NCBI GenBank assembly: GCA_954871525.1
Contig: OX940861.1
Coordinates: 12,322,842 to 12,386,841, forward strand
Direction: 5' to 3'
Source of the DNA: Parietaria judaica
Taxonomy: Eukaryota; Streptophyta; Magnoliopsida; Rosales; Urticaceae
Length of the DNA stretch: 64,000 bases
The notes under the pieces are model-generated. The model did not search any database. It was not told where the DNA came from and worked only from the letters and a program-made list of their open reading frames with translations. Of this stretch, positions 47,109 through 58,965 are shown one piece after another. The stretch's first letter is position 1, and every line of letters starts with the position of its first letter. The position numbers were made by a program, and so were the translations under genes.

Positions 47109-48374
47109 GGGTTGTTAATCTCCGTGCTAGCTACATTAGTACCTCAAAGCCTCCATGGACGAATTCTGATATCGACAAATTCCGTACTCTCCGGATTCCG
47201 GAGATGCTTAGTTTTCCAATGCACATTATGCGTTGCTGTGTCTTTTTATTAGTTATTATTTTTCCCTCTAGGATAATGGTATTGCAAATCTGGGCATTTT
47301 GGATCCAAATTTGGTTTGTTTTTCTTTTATTTTATAAATCAAGCTTGTTTTAAATGGCTCCATATTTCGCCGACTTCTTATGAGTTTTCTGATAGGGTGG
47401 TTGAGTTTCTAGACAAAGCTAAAAAATCTATGAAGAAATCTTATACAATACAGTAATAAACCAAGTATTTCGATGTAGATTATGTTTTACTTTGACAATC
47501 CTTCTCTTACACTACATTTCTCTCCTTAGTAGCGTTCAACTTAATATAAATATATTATATATAGTTTTCAACTATTGACCCTCGAAAGTCAATCTCGTGG
47601 CACAAACTACACCCGATTATATATATAATATACTACATAATTATATTATATAGTTTTCAACCATCAAAGGTACGAGGCACATAAACTATGTAATAAAAAT
47701 AAAATAAAAACTAGTGCACGTTTTAATTTAATAAACAGTGACCATTCAAAAACAGTCACGTTCCCACTGAATTTGACATTTTAATATACTATATTATATT
47801 CAATATGATATCATTGATATGATTTGGTAGTCGTTTTCAAGCTAATGAAACATTAGACGAAAAAAAAAAAAAAAACATAGGCGAGGGGCAAAAAAGACAT
47901 TTCGCAAGGGTCCCACCCACAAACATCTCCATTAGCGGTAATAGTCCCAAACAAACACGATTCTCCTTTCACGCTTGAATCGCAATGATTCCCATTTCCC
48001 ACTCCCAAAAGAGAAAACCACGAGAATTTCCCTTTCCTTTCTTCCTTGACTTGTATACATGTATGTATATATATGTATACGAGTGATTAGGGCATAAATA
48101 TATTTCCCACACAACAACCCAAGAACGCTTTGATTTCAGTCACCAACCGTTGCGAATCCCAACCACAACCAGGTTCGTCCTTCTTTTCTTTATTGAATTT
48201 CTAGGGGTTTTGACTTTGCAAGATCTCGAAGAGAAAGTCAACGATCTCATCGGTCCACTCTCGCACACACACCACAAACGAACTAACTAATCACTTCGCC
48301 TTTATCTTTTTTTTTTTATTTCTCTTGTGCTCTTCGGCGATTAATGCGGACTTTTCTAGTGCCTTGATTCATTG
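47109..48374. other. Intergenic between eIF5A and chorismate mutase
   Basis: The eIF5A 3' UTR is followed by AT-rich DNA with a poly-A run at about 47860-47875. No gene seen. Bases 47900-48370 are the likely promoter of the next gene. Confidence 0.5.
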
Positions 48375-48383
48375 TATATAAAG
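48375..48383 (+). promoter_or_regulatory. TATA box of the chorismate mutase gene
   Basis: TATATAAAG lies 46-54 bp before the ATG at 48429, so the leader would be only about 20-25 bases. Confidence 0.55.
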
Positions 48384-48428
48384 CAAACCCCACACGAAGC
48401 TAAAAAAGTAACGAACAAAACAACCACA

Positions 48429-49888
48429 ATGTCTGTGAATTGGGGGGTTTTCATGGCGGTTTTGCTTGCGTTTGGTGACAGGAATTCGGCCATGGCGAGA
48501 AGTTCCGATTCCGGGACTGAAATGACGTTGGATATGGTGAGAGATTGGCTGATCAGGGAAGAAGATAGTATCGTCTTCTGTCTCATAGAGAGAGCCAAGT
48601 TCCCTCTCAATGCTCCGGCTTACAATGAATCCCAGGCTTCAATTCCGGGTTTTTGCGGCTCCGTTGCCAAGTTCGTCGTTAAAGAAACCGAACAAATCCA
48701 AGCTAAGGTAAATTCCGGGTTTTTTTAGAGTACGACGAGCTCGTTTTCAAATTTTTGTACGTCCGGGAGCTCGAACCTTGCACCTCGAGGATGCATTTTC
48801 TTCGAGGTTTGTGTGTGAAGCAGACAGAATGTCAGATTTTAAGAATTTAATAAACAATTTAATCAGTCTTTGTTTATGTTTGAATTATTAATTAAATATT
48901 GCTACTTGTATAGAACATGATGTGGTGACTTTGCTCTTCAGGCCGGGAGATATCGGAACCCTGAAGAACACCCGTTTTTCCCTGATGGTTTAGCGCCTTC
49001 GTTGGTGACACCGGCGCATGAATTTTCATCGGTATTTACGTACATACATACGGATAAAAATGAAGATATTATTGATTTGTATCAGTGATTTTAGAAGAAA
49101 TAAGATGTTTGAGTTTTTGTTTGAATGGTGAACTTGTGTAGATTCTACATCCTGTGGCGGATTCGATTAATCTTAATGCAAAAATATGGGATATGTATAT
49201 CAAACAATTGATTCCCTTGTTGGCGAAACCGGGCGATGACGGAAATTATGCAGCGACAGCTTTGAGTGACCTCAATTGCTTACAGGTATTTTATAAAATT
49301 GTGTGTGAACCTGTGAAACAAAGGCGACCTTATGCTTTTTTTTTTTGTTCTCCGTTTCGATATCGGACTCGGGCTGTCGAGATCAGCGCTTGTGATTGAT
49401 TGATGATGGAATATTCTCACTTACAGGCTATGTCTAGAAGGATTCACTTCGGAAACTTTGTCGCCGAGGTGAAATTCAGGGACGCCCCGCAAGATTACGA
49501 GCCTGCTATCCGATCTCAGGTACGTTACAGAAGTACGAGAAATTTTAAAAGCGGGTTATGTAATTATACGGAAACTTGTCAAGCTTAAACCCTAATACGC
49601 TCGATAGTGGCTAGGCATTGTTGTGCAACTCTTATGTAATTTGGACACTGTCGAAATTTTCAGGACAGAGATGCTCTGATGAACTTGCTGACGTTTAAGG
49701 CCGTGGAAGAGTCAGTGAAGACGAGGGTTGAGAAGAAGGCGGCGACTTTTGCGCAAGATGTCAGCCTAAACGCCACGGACGGAAAGTACAAGATTGACCC
49801 TCCCTTGGTTTCTCGTCTCTACGACGAGTGGATAATGCCTCTCACCAAAGAGGTAGAAGTCGAGTACCTCCTTCGCCGGCTTGATTGA
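48429..49888 (+). CDS. CM2: Chorismate mutase 2-type enzyme
   Basis: Converts chorismate to prephenate, the committed step to Phe and Tyr. Exons 48429-48707, 48942-49031, 49142-49285, 49427-49519 and 49664-49888 give 276 residues. The all-helical AroQ eukaryotic fold is evident: MVRDWLIREEDSIVFCLIER in helix 1, GDDGNYAATALSDLNCLQ, SRRIHFGNFVAEVKFRDAP, DYEPAIRSQDRDALMNLLTF and the C-terminus VEVEYLLRRLD. There is no plastid transit peptide, as in CM2. However, the N-terminus MSVNWGVFMAVLLAFGDRNSAMA looks like a secretory signal with an AMA cleavage motif. Later in-frame ATGs (48453, 48492; the latter in a strong GGCCATGGC context) could give a cytosolic form. CM2 isoforms are generally not feedback-regulated by aromatic amino acids. 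Confidence 0.93.
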
Positions 49889-50442
49889 GAAAATCGGAAT
49901 TCAGAAACTCCTTCGCTTTGCGCATTGATTGATCTTTAGAATGTTGTGATTGAAAATGTTTATCTTAAAGATCTTTCTGATTTTCTCTATTCCTGATCAA
50001 TCTAGCCAAAGGAGAACAAAGTCCCATAAGCTTATAATAGTTTTTTTTATAATTATTTATTTTAAAAATCCCTAAAAAAACCTTTTACACCCTAATTATC
50101 TTTATTAGTATTTGAAGTAAAAGGGTAAGATTGGTAACAACATCGAAGATAACGACATTCGCTTAATGTGATTAATTTTTTTTTCTTTCTAAACATATGG
50201 CATTCTTAATGTTTATTAAAGCTCTTCACTTAATTCAAATCGGTAAAAATGATCAGGTACCGTAACGGTTTGATTCTCAATTATTTGTTCCCTCGAATCA
50301 TTGATCAACTCGTGTCGCGCTTTTATTATCGCGGTTTAATTACCTTAATTATTTAAGGGTTATCCGGTTTGTGATTCGATTTTGTTAACTTGTTAATCCG
50401 GATTAAGTTGAACTCGCACCCTACCATGTAATGAATAATGAT
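49889..50442. other. Intergenic, chorismate mutase 3' flank
   Basis: 3' UTR and AT-rich DNA. No gene or repeat recognised. Confidence 0.5.
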
Positions 50443-50450
50443 GTAAATAC

Positions 50451-51746
50451 CAAGGATTTGAATGCCGTTTTTGCCGATAAATCGTTTGCCGTTATCGACG
50501 GAGTAATCGTTTGCCGATGGATTTATCGATGGAAAACCTATAAAATTTATCGTTTGCCGTTACCGAAACTTATCGAACTTATCGATGGATTAATCGCTTA
50601 TCGATAAATTTATCGATGGAAAACTTATAAAATATTTTCATATATATTTTCATACATAAAATATTTTTTATAACATAAAATACTAAATGTATATTTTCCT
50701 TAATAATTGAAAAACGTCAAATTACAAAAAAAATTATGTCAGAATCACAGTATCAGAATTATATACAATGTTACAAAATAAGGTTACATAAAAAAACGAA
50801 GAAATAGCTCAATTTGACCAATTTCAAAAAAATATTTACTTTTCCCGCAATAAGGTTGCAATTCGGGAAAACGTTGAATTAGAAATAATTATGTCAATCT
50901 CACATTTTATAAGTTATATACAATGTTATAAAATGATTTTACATAAAAAAAAAAGACTAACTAGCTTAACTTAACTAATTTCCAAAAATATGTACTTTTG
51001 CCGCAATAAGGTCATAATTCAGAAAGACATCTATTACAAAAATAATTATTTCAAACTAATAGTTTCCCAATTATATACAATGTTACAAAATGAAATTATA
51101 GAAAAAAATATATATATATCTCAAATTCACTATTTTTAGGAAAATTGGTACTTTTGTCGCAATTAGAAATAATTTGCATAAACCCTTAAATTTAACCAAA
51201 ATCTGCAAAAATTCAATAAAAATCACACAAACCATCTTGATTCATCTATATTCCATCATATACTTTTTTAAAAAAATCAATTTCAACAACAACATTTGAT
51301 TCAAAACGTAAAATGTACAATTAAACTAATATGAAACTCAAAGTTTAACTTTCATTCAACCTAATAGCTTTCTAAGTAACTACTACAAATATAGAATAAA
51401 AATATGAAAAATTGACATGACTCATACATATACAACATTTAAACATCAAAACACTAAAGATCTACTAAAAAAACACTAAAAATACATTTAAATTTCGAAA
51501 TTAAAAGAAGTTGGAACTTCTGCCGCAAAAAAATAAAAATTTATACCAGGGTTGACTTATCGTTTTTGACCGAAAAGTAGCTTGCTTTTCGAGAAAATAC
51601 ACTTGATAAGTTTGAGAGATAAGTGACTTGCTTTTCGAATCGAAAAATCGCGATAAGTATAAAAAGATAACGATTAGAGGAGATAAGTTACCGAGAAGTG
51701 GTTTTCAGCGATAAATCGCTCGATTATCGCGAAAATCGAAACCATG
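50451..51746. mobile_element. Non-autonomous hAT-like element (8-bp TSD GTAAATAC)
   Basis: 1,296 bp flanked by perfect GTAAATAC (50443-50450, 51747-51754). Terminal repeats are short and imperfect: left CAAGGATTTGA, right reversed CATGGTTTCGA. Sub-terminal regions are dense in ATCGATAA/TTATCGA-type words in both orientations, and the middle is AT-rich and non-coding. The 8-bp duplication and CA-N-GG ends fit the hAT superfamily. Confidence 0.75.
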
Positions 51747-51960
51747 GTAAATACACATTTCATGAGTCACTAATTACGCAGAATCAAACGGACAGAGGAC
51801 ATTTTAATGCACTTTTCAAATGCTAGTCATCCAATTTAATAATTAAAATTTTATTTTAGTATGCTTCTATATAACACGTCAGCAAAATTTGTAAACGTCG
51901 CACGAAAAAAAAATAAAAATCTGAGTCCTCAAAAATTCCATTTCCAAGTAAAATATAAAT

Positions 51961-52421
51961 GGAAAATAGCGGCATAAGTACTTAATTTTTTTGAAAAGTT
52001 GGCATAAATTGTTAAAAGAATACCTCCAAAAACACTATTTACCGAGGATATGAACCTAAAAAAAAATCCTTATAAAGTTATTCTTGCAAAAAGCCTCATT
52101 AAATTCCTTTTTTTTTAGGTGGCGAAAGTTGTCAAGTTCTTATTTTGTGTATTCCGTCATATTTTCGTCCAAATTTGCGCCACGTGTCACGTTTTTAAAC
52201 CCATTAAATATACTATTGTTTATCATTGATAAATAAGTTTAATTTTTTAATTAAAAATGCTATATTTAATGGTTTAAAAAGTTGACACGAAATGCAGTTT
52301 GGGCCGAAAACATGACAGAAGACACAAAATAAGAGTTTAGAAACTTTTACCACCCAAAAAAATTTAAAACTTAATATCAAGTTATTAAAGACTCTAGGTA
52401 CTTATGCCCGCTATTTTCCCA
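51961..52421. mobile_element. MITE-like element upstream of NRPD2 (9-bp flanking repeat AATATAAAT)
   Basis: About 461 bp flanked by AATATAAAT (51952-51960, 52422-52430). Inverted ends: left GGAAAATAGCGGCATAAGTAC, right reversed GGAAAATAGCGGGCATAAGTA with a one-base offset at the tip. There is no coding. The 9-bp duplication suggests a Mutator-type origin, from a different family than the two copies at 36143 and 44927. Confidence 0.75.
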
Positions 52422-52789
52422 AATATAAATGTAATGTCCTCCGTCCCCAAAATTTGCAATATCCAGCCCTACCCTCGGACTCATGTCGCAGTGGAGTTGT
52501 CTTGCAAGGGCACATGCGTCATTACATTTTCATGCTCGGTCCAAAGTTCCAAATTAGACGTCGTTTCGCGTTTTACTGTCAGAGAAAATTAAGAAAAAGA
52601 TACAATCCTCTCTTTTTGCGTCTCTCTCTCTCTTCGTCTTCGTTGAACACACTACACTACACAGAGCCAGTGACAGTGAGAGAGAGAGTCTGAAAACCCT
52701 CACAAATTTCACTCTCTCCTCATCGCTCACAAACAGCATTTCCAGATTGACCAGGGTTTTGGGTTTTGATCCCTTCTTCAAGCTCTCTG

Positions 52790-53109
52790 GTAAGTGTTTA
52801 CTCTCTCCACTACAGTTTTTTTTTTTTGTATATATATATATATTTGGAATAGAGGGTTTTGTTTTATATGTAACGATTGCTGCATTTGATATTGTAAATG
52901 TTCATGTAGTTATGTAGTTCTCGCTTTTGATTTATTGGGTATTTGAAGGCGAATAATATATCTTTCGTTTGTTGAAAATGATTCCAAGTGTCATGCTCTA
53001 TGTTTATTTTGTTCGTTGTCGGATCATCAAACTGATAATAAGAATGATTTTTTAAGTCTGTTTTTCAAATTTTCCCTTAAGTTTCATCGTTTGATTCGTG
53101 TTTTTGCAG
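52790..53109 (+). other. Predicted 5'-UTR intron of NRPD2
   Basis: Donor CTCTCTG|GTAAGTG at 52790 and acceptor TTTTTGCAG ending at 53109, just before the coding exon. The leader exon (from about 52600) is rich in CT/GA repeats. Confidence 0.6.
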
Positions 53110-53134
53110 ATTTCGGTTCCAACGAGGTATCAAA

Positions 53135-56100
53135 ATGAGCGGAAAAGGAGAGAAATCGACGAATTCCTTCGCCGTGGAATCTGACGACGAGATGGACGAC
53201 GTGGATTTTGAAGAAACCACTAATGTAGAAGATCTGGGGCAGGAGTTTTTGCAGAGGTTCTGCAAGGACGCGTCGATGTCGTTCTTCGACGAGAACGGCT
53301 TGATAAGCCACCAGCTGAACTCGTACAACGACTTTGTTGAAAATGGCGTGCAAAAGGTCTTTGACTCGTTCAGCGAGCTCATTGTCGAGCCTGGCTATGA
53401 TCCTTCGAAAAAGGGGGAGTCGGAATGGAGATACGCGTCGGTTAAGTTTGGGAAAGTGACACTCGATCGGCCAAGCTGCTGGGGTGAAACTGATACAGCT
53501 AAGATTCTCAAGCTCTTACCCAGACACGCTCGGCTTCAGAACATGACGTACTCATCCAGAATGAAAATCGATGTCGAAATTGAGGTGAGTATATATATAT
53601 ATGTATGTGTGTGTGTGTGTGCATAAATAACGGGATATTGGCGTAAATATGCCTTAATTTATTACAATTGGTGTACTTATGCAGCAATGATATTATTATT
53701 TTTTTATGGAAAATGTATCTGAGTTTTAACGTAGCATCCCTTGTTTTTGCTAGGTGTACACGCAACAACTTGTCAGAAGTGACAAGTTTAAGACCGGAGA
53801 AGAGCAGATCCTTGAGAGGAAAGTGCTGGATAAGCAAGAAAAGAATGTCACGATAGGGAGGATTCCAGTAATGGTGAAGTCGAAGCTCTGTTGGATGAAT
53901 GACGAAGAGAAAGGAGACTGCGACTTCGACAATGGAGGCTACTTCATCATTAAGGGCGCCGAAAAGGTGGTTTTATTAGTTAATTTAGATCCACAATATT
54001 CCCTTTTTATCTAATTTCTTCAGATGATAAACGCTATAATTCATCTATCTTTTTATTGCAGACATTTATTGCCCAAGAGCAATTATGTAAAAAAAGGCTT
54101 TGGATCTCGAGCTTTCCGAATCTGGGGGTAACGTTCCAGTCGGACGTAAAACGGAACAGGCTCAAAATCAGTTTGGCTCCGATTCAAGTGGAAGACTCGA
54201 AGGGTGAGAACGTTATAACGGCATACTTTATGTCAACCGAGATCCCACTGTGGATCCTGTTCTTCGCCCTCGGAGTCTCGTCGGACAAGGAAGTCGTGGA
54301 TATCATCGACTATCCCGTTGAGGATGCAAGCATCTTGAACATCCTCTTCGCATCGATCCACAATGCCGACGATGCCTGTGACGAATTCCGGAAAGGAAAA
54401 AAAGCTCTGGCCGACGTGGAAAAACGTCTGAAGAGTACACAATTCCCTCCCAAAGAAAGCGCCGAAGAATGCATTGAGATGTACATGTTCTCTGCCATGA
54501 AAGGCACGAAGAAAAAGGCTCGCTTTCTAGGCTACATGGTGAAGTGCCTTTTGCAGGCTTTTAGTGGTCAGAGAAAATGCAATAACAAAGATGATTTCCG
54601 AAACAAGAGACTGGAGTTAGCTGGTGAGCTTCTTGAGCGAGAGCTTTGGGCTCACGTTTCGCATGCTCGGAAACGCATGGCAAAGATTTTGCAGAGGGAT
54701 TTGTACGGCGATAAAGGATTGCGGAAAATCGACATGTATCTCGATGCTACAATCGTTGCGAATGGGCTTTCGAGAGCATTTTCAACTGGCGCGTGGTGTC
54801 ACCCTTTCAAACGGAACGAGAGAATCTCTGGAGTGGTGGCGAATGTTGGGCGAGCAAATCCTTTGCAAACAATGGCCGACATGAGGAAGACTCGCCAACA
54901 TGTGTCATACACTGGGAAGGTTGGAGACGCTAGATACCCGTAAGTGGTTTTTATACTAGTATTTTTATTTATTGTTATAATAATGAGGGATTACAACTTA
55001 TATTCTATAAAAATAAAGAGATAAGACATTATCTAATTATCATTATTTACCGAGGGATTACAACTTTTATTTATTAATCGGCTGCTGATAGTATAAAGAG
55101 ATTATTATTTTCTCTAATTCCTTATAATTATCTTAACAAATCAAATGTAAAATAGGCACAGTAAAATACCAGACTTTCTTTACTTTTTTGCATGTATTGG
55201 AAAGTGATCATATTAATTGAACCCTTTTGGATGCAGACATCCTTCTCACTGGGGCAAAGTTTGCTTTCTCTCGACGCCCGATGGTGAAAATTGTGGGCTT
55301 ATCAAGAATTTGGCTATCACTGGATTAGTGACCCTAAACATGATGGAAGTTGAACCTCTTATCCACAAGTTCTGTAAATTTGGCATGGAGAAGTTGGCGG
55401 ACGACACTACGACCCCTCTACACGGGAAGGATAAAGTCTTGCTCAATGGGACTTGGGTCGGAGTTTGTACCAATTCCCTCGATTTTGTCTCAAAACTGAG
55501 GAGAAAGCGGCGTATGAAGCAGTTTCCAAACCAGGTTTGTTTCCGTCTTCCTCCGTGGACTCGTAATTTTCAAGCTTTACATAATTATGTTCTTGTCTCT
55601 TATTGACTTCACTGACGATCATTCTGACACATAGATGGAGATCAAAAGAGACCAGCAGCACGGAGAGATATTGATATTCACCGATGCTGGAAGAGTTTTG
55701 CGTCCGCTTTTAGTGGTTCAGAATTTGAGCAAGATCAAACTGCACAAAGAAAAAAAACTCACCTTCCAATATCTTCTGGACAACGGTATCGTTGAACTCA
55801 TCGGAGCCGAAGAAGAGGAAGACTGTCGTACGGCTTGGGGTATCAAACATCTTTTCACCGAAACTGACGGAAAGCCGAATGCATACACACACTGTGAATT
55901 AGATATGTCGTTTCTATTAGGTCTGAGCACTGCAATTATCCCTTTTGCCAACCACGACCACGCAAAGAGGACTCTATACCAAGGTCAAAAGCACTCTCAA
56001 CAAGCCATTGGCTTTGCAACGACGAACCCTAATATTAGAGTGGATACCCTCTCTCACCAGCTTCACTACCCCCAGAGGCCGCTCTTCCGTACAGTGGCGT

Positions 56101-58061
56101 CAGACTGTTTGGGAAAACCGGGTTTTTCAGCGAGCAGCGGCGGGTTCATCCCGAAGTTTGAGTGCTTCAACGGTCAAAACGCCATCGTTTCAGTCAACGT
56201 TCACGAAGGTTACAACCAAGAAGACTCAATTGTCATGAACCGTGCCTCATTGGAGCGTGGCATGTTCCGGTCCGAGCACATCCGAAGCTACAAGGCCGAG
56301 ACTGACACGACGGAGTCGTCCGATAAACGACGCAAACCAGAGGATTGCATCAATTTTGGCAAGATGCCAAGTAAAATTGGGCGTGTTGACAGTCTCGACG
56401 ACGATGGTTTCCCCTTTGTCGGTGCGAGTCTACAGAGTGGTGACATCGTTGTTGGGAAGTGTTCCGAGTCCGGTGATGATCGTAGCATTAAGTTGAAACA
56501 TACGGAGAAGGGAATGGTGCAAAAAGTCGTGCTTTCATCCAATGACGATGGGAAGAACTTCGTCGTTGTGTCGCTGAGACAGGTACTTGAACATTACTAT
56601 TGCTCTTTCTGTGTTTATTTATACTCTTTAAATGCCATTATTTGTTTATGCGATTTTAATCATTTATATTTTATAGGGTTTTAGGGTAATTATGTTCAGC
56701 GTTTGGGCCGGGTTATTAAGTTGCGATAAAACTGGAGAATAATTATTAAGTACATTAGTTTGTTATTTTGCTCGGGTTGGGTTCGGCATCTTAGGAAATA
56801 GGTGTTTCAACGGTTCTAGACCCCATAATACATCTCCAAAACTAGAGATTTTTTTTCTTCCAAGAATTAACATTCAATAACTTTCTTCGGTGCAGGTTCG
56901 CACTCCGATTCTCGGAGACAAGTTCTCTAGCATGCACGGTCAAAAAGGTGTTCTGGGATACCTGGAATCTCAAGAAAACTTTCCATTTACAATACAAGGG
57001 ATCGTTCCGGATATTGTTATAAATCCACACGCGTTCCCGTCGAGACAAACACCCGGTCAGCTACTCGAAGCCGCTTTGGGGAAGGGCATCGCCTTGGCAA
57101 AGGGTGTTCCTTTGAGGCATGCCACGCCCTTCTCGACTCCCTCCGTCGATGCCATCACTGAACAACTCCACAAGTAACTGCTCTTCGAATCTTCCCATTT
57201 TCTTTCTTCGTTTTTCCTTGACTCGAATCATCCGTATCATCTGTTCGATCCATGGCCAAGAACAAATTAGTTTATACTTTATACTTTATAATAGGTTCTT
57301 TAGGAGGTACGATTGTTAATTAATTAGTTTTGTTGAATCCAGTTACGAATACAGTTAATACAGAGCAAATTAGTCTCTTAAAAGGGATTATTTCAATCAA
57401 CCCAAAGTTGGGTGTTATTTTTTTTACTGGACTTCGTGAACTTCTTAATAAATTTTGACCGGCTTTATAATTGGACGCTGCCAACACTTTATTATGTTTT
57501 TAATTCAATTATTAGCAAAGACTGTAATTTCCAATTTGGTCCCTAACATTTAATTGCAGATCGGGATTCTCGCGGTGGGGGAATGAGAGGGTATACAATG
57601 GGCGGACGGGTGAGATGGTCCGTTCCCTTGTGTTCATGGGTCCCACGTTCTACCAGCGGCTGGTGCACATGTCGGAGGACAAGGTGAAGTTCCGGAACAC
57701 GGGGCCGGTGCACCCGCTGACACGGCAGCCGGTGGCGGATCGCAAGCGCTTCGGTGGCGTCAAGTTCGGAGAGATGGAGCGCGACTGCCTCCTCGCCCAC
57801 GGCGCCTCCGCCAACCTCCACGAGCGCCTCTTCACCCTCAGCGACTCATCCCAAATGCACATTTGTGGGGTCTGCAACAACGTCGCGACGGTCATCAAGC
57901 GCTCGATTCCCGGCGGGGGGAGCGTGCGGGGCCCATACTGCCCCAACTGCCAGTCTGCGGAAGATATCACGAGGGTGAGTGTGCCGTATGGCGCCAAGCT
58001 GCTCTACCAGGAGCTCTTCACCATGGGCATTGTCCTCAAGTTCCAGACCCGCCCTTGCTGA
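53135..58061 (+). CDS. NRPD2: Second-largest subunit of RNA polymerases IV and V (NRPD2/NRPE2)
   Basis: Catalytic-core subunit shared by Pol IV (siRNA precursors) and Pol V (scaffold transcripts) in RNA-directed DNA methylation; nuclear. Exons 53135-53584, 53754-53966, 54062-54939, 55237-55534, 55635-56582, 56896-57173 and 57560-58061 give 1,188 residues (Arabidopsis about 1,172). The sequence follows NRPD2 rather than Pol II RPB2: [17 protein letters not shown] near the start, [40 protein letters not shown] at about residue 805, [18 protein letters not shown], and [20 protein letters not shown] zinc site near the C-terminus uses Cys1124, Cys1127, Cys1149 and Cys1152 (CGVC...CPNC). The last exon is unusually GC-rich relative to the rest. 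The gene appears intact. Confidence 0.96.
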
Positions 58062-58965
58062 CGTGGCGTTTCGAGTGGCTTTTTGCTGACTGTAACTACC
58101 AATATGCTGACGAATTTTTCGGATGGGTGTTTGACTTCGGAAGAAGCGATTCTCGAGGGAAGATTTTTATGTCCATTTTGCCCTTGGAAGTCTGGATTTG
58201 ATTGCTACTGTTTTCGTTCATAAGTACATAATATTAATGAAGCTAATTGCCTACTTGGTTTACCATTTTCTATGTTTTGGAATCAAGTCTGCTAATTTAG
58301 TCATAATTCACAACTTGAAATTTGATTTTTTTTTTTTTTTTTAATATTCTTAGAATCAAGTATGGTGAAATCGGAATTCCGGTTTCAAATTTTGTAATTT
58401 TTTGGAAAACGGAATCTGGAAGTCACCGGTTCGGCACAGATCGTCTCTGACCTCAGTTTTGTAATATCCTGTTTTTCCCAATAAATCTAGATTACTAAAA
58501 TTTGGCAAACAGCCTGCGTAGTAAACCAAGTTAATGTTCAAGAATCAAGTATTGGCTATAGATTATCGTTCGAACAATTGATTTATAGTATTTACTTTAT
58601 TATTGATAAAATAATTCTTATATTTTATTATTTGTCAAAGTAAATTACATTTTTTCGATTATGAAAATTTGGAGATAAAATGTAATCAGTAACTTATAGG
58701 GGGTCATTTATATCAGGAGAGAAGCGAACATAGAAATATTTTGCCTTATTACTATGAACTGAAAGAGATATTTTTTGTCTTCCATGTTCAACTCAAAGTC
58801 AAAGGGGATCAAATTCTATAATTCTTCTAGCTATGAAACCCCAAGGCTATTATAAATAACACTAGTGTTGGCAATGGCACTTGAAAAATAGCCTTGGTTT
58901 TACCAAGAGCATACACTAAACTCATCCAAAATACAAACAAACGAGGTACGAAGGAATTCGGGTGA

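Noticed and set aside
53135..58061. RNA polymerase II RPB2 as the identity of the large gene
   Set aside because: The motifs and length follow the Pol IV/V second subunit ([25 protein letters not shown] context, [12 protein letters not shown]); Pol II RPB2 differs at these places.
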